Notes under the pieces: model-generated
Database searches by the model: none
What the model saw: the letters and a program-made list of their open reading frames with translations, nothing else
What the model was told of the DNA's origin: nothing
Program-made: the position numbers and the translations under genes
Part shown: positions 13,847-14,717 of the stretch, piece by piece
How positions within the stretch are numbered: the first letter of the stretch is position 1
Layout: the number at the start of each line of letters is the position of its first letter
Assembly (NCBI GenBank): GCA_964391305.1
Contig: CAYMJO010000022.1
Coordinates: 1-14,717 of the forward strand
Direction: 5' to 3'
Source of the DNA: CAYMJO01 sp964391305
GTDB lineage: Bacteria > Patescibacteriota > CALEFQ01
Length of the DNA stretch: 14,717 nt

Positions 13847-14587
13847 TCAAATAAAATTAATCAAAAATATAAAACCACCGACGCTTCCGCCAAGCAGTGA
13901 AGAGAGATACTTCACAATCGAAATAGTTTTGCCATACTTCATCCTTGTCGGACCAAGCACTGCCACGTGTCCCTTTTCTCCGGAAGGAAGCTTGAATCTT
14001 GAAACAACGAGACTGCAATCAAGCTCTTCAGTAATAGAACTCTCTGGACCAATATAGACCGCAACATCCTCGGGATTTTTTTCTTCTATTTTGGAAATCT
14101 CCTCTCCCAGTTTTTCAAAAACCTCGGCAATTTTGCAGGCCTTTTCGACATCTGCAAATTCCGGCTGTTGTAAAATATTCGCGATGCCTGAACAAAATAT
14201 TTCTTCTTCTCCCTTTTCTGTCAAAGCGACATTTCCTGTCACCTGCGCAAGAAGACCCGCGGCATTTTTCAAAACCCTGTCATAACTTTCTCTAAGATTT
14301 TGCAACTTTTTTTCAAGTTTTTCCTGTTCTTTTTTCGCAAGATCAACATGATCCACAAGAGAATCCACGAAAAAACGATAGCCTTTATTTGTCGGAATAC
14401 GTCCGGCAGAGGTATGCGGCTGATAAATATATCCTTCTTTTTCTAGGGCTTTCATCTCATTACGAACGGTCGCCGTGGAAATCCTAAAATCGTACTTATC
14501 CACAAGCACTCTCGAACCAACAGGCTCTGCGCTATCCGTATATTCTCTCACAACAGCACCCAAAATTGCCTTTTTTCTAGCATCCAT
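13847..14587 (-). CDS. hrcA: Heat-inducible transcription repressor HrcA, short form
   Basis: A 246-residue repressor that binds CIRCE operators and loses activity under heat stress. The N-terminal winged helix is clear: EPVGSRVLVDKY (21-32), STATVRNEMKALEKEGYI (37-54) and QPHTSAGRIPTNKGYRFFVD (56-75). A coiled linker follows (about 83-108). The C-terminal signature VAVLGPTRMKYGKTISIVKYLS (208-229) is kept. It is roughly 90 residues shorter than common HrcA proteins (about 340), the loss being in the central GAF-like and inserted region, and it ends with an unusual hydrophobic tail FIFLINFI. No Shine-Dalgarno precedes ATG 14587. It is first in the operon and lies directly behind its own operator, so it should be autoregulated. 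Confidence 0.96.
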   Translation of the reverse strand: MDARKKAILGAVVREYTDSAEPVGSRVLVDKYDFRISTATVRNEMKALEKEGYIYQPHTSAGRIPTNKGYRFFVDSLVDHVDLAKKEQEKLEKKLQNLRESYDRVLKNAAGLLAQVTGNVALTEKGEEEIFCSGIANILQQPEFADVEKACKIAEVFEKLGEEISKIEEKNPEDVAVYIGPESSITEELDCSLVVSRFKLPSGEKGHVAVLGPTRMKYGKTISIVKYLSSLLGGSVGGFIFLINFI

Positions 14588-14597
14588 GTGATTTATA

Positions 14598-14624
14598 TTA
14601 GCACTCTCAACTTTAGAGTGCTAA
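14598..14624 (-). promoter_or_regulatory. CIRCE operator bound by HrcA
   Basis: TTAGCACTC (14598-14606) and GAGTGCTAA (14616-14624) form a perfect 9-bp inverted repeat with a 9-base spacer, identical to the CIRCE consensus. It covers the predicted transcription start and ends 10 bases before the hrcA ATG, so bound HrcA would block hrcA-grpE-dnaK transcription. It is the only CIRCE I see in the window. Confidence 0.97.
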
Positions 14625-14629
14625 TCATT

Positions 14630-14657
14630 ATTATAATGTTTTCAAAAAAGCTGTCAA
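14630..14657 (-). promoter_or_regulatory. Sigma-70-type promoter of the hrcA-grpE-dnaK operon
   Basis: Consensus boxes on the minus strand: -35 TTGACA (14652-14657) and -10 TATAAT (14630-14635), both 6 of 6, with a 16-base spacer. The start is expected near 14623, inside the CIRCE. Such a strong promoter fits a gene set held down by a repressor. In the 60 bases beyond it to the window edge I see no callable gene. Confidence 0.9.
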
Positions 14658-14717
14658 GTCTCTGTAATGGTTCAATAGCTTTGCATCACCATGGTGTATA
14701 CTATGGTTATGCCATAC

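Noticed and set aside
14632..14717. Divergent plus-strand gene beginning near the right edge
   Set aside because: Short ATG-led frames exist and a TATAAT also reads on the plus strand, but there is no matching -35 or ribosome site and too little sequence to judge.
1..14717. UGA recoding as in some CPR lineages
   Set aside because: TGA ends the GIY-YIG and hrcA genes at expected lengths, and conserved proteins contain no internal TGA.

Overview
The window is an AT-rich bacterial chromosome segment, probably from a Patescibacteria/CPR (Parcubacteria-like) genome. That placement is an inference. It rests on a short HrcA, very compact gene spacing, core genes with almost no Shine-Dalgarno sequence, a small UPF0213-type GIY-YIG gene beside a tRNA, and a REP-type transposase loaded with GTGRCPVP-like repeats. 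TGA is used as a stop codon, so the genetic code is not one of the UGA-recoded CPR codes.

Layout. Positions 1-448 hold the start of a four-helix membrane protein on the minus strand; it runs off the edge but has a clear promoter and ribosome binding site. Positions 672-1267 carry three tRNA genes: Ala-GGC and Val-CAC on minus, Lys-UUU on plus. A GIY-YIG nuclease-family gene starts 11 bases after the tRNA-Lys CCA. A strong two-way terminator at 1605-1629 closes this part. From 1668 to 14587 every gene is on the minus strand. Read in transcription order these are hrcA, grpE, dnaK, a REP-type transposase, an unrecognised membrane/coiled-coil gene, a DUF2229-like protein, an HgdB-like protein, a BcrAD/BadFG-type activase, rtcB, htrA, dnaJ and a five-helix membrane protein.

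The hrcA-grpE-dnaK block is headed by a near-perfect sigma-70 promoter and a perfect CIRCE operator, so it is under HrcA heat-shock control. dnaJ, often the next gene in such operons, lies about 7.8 kb further downstream next to the htrA protease gene. Between them sit the transposase, a three-gene iron-sulfur/ATPase module and RNA ligase rtcB.

The three-gene module (6568-9719) has the parts of an ATP-driven low-potential electron-transfer system: an ASKHA activase with its cluster cysteines, plus two small partner proteins with four cysteines each. In many other bacteria the matching domains are fused in one large protein. No acyl-CoA or amino-acid fermentation gene is nearby, so the substrate is unknown.

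The most unusual structural feature is inside the transposase gene: eight in-frame units of about 33 bases, each resembling the palindrome that also lies just outside the gene. The transposase appears to have taken copies of its own kind of palindromic repeat into a variable loop while keeping its catalytic residues.
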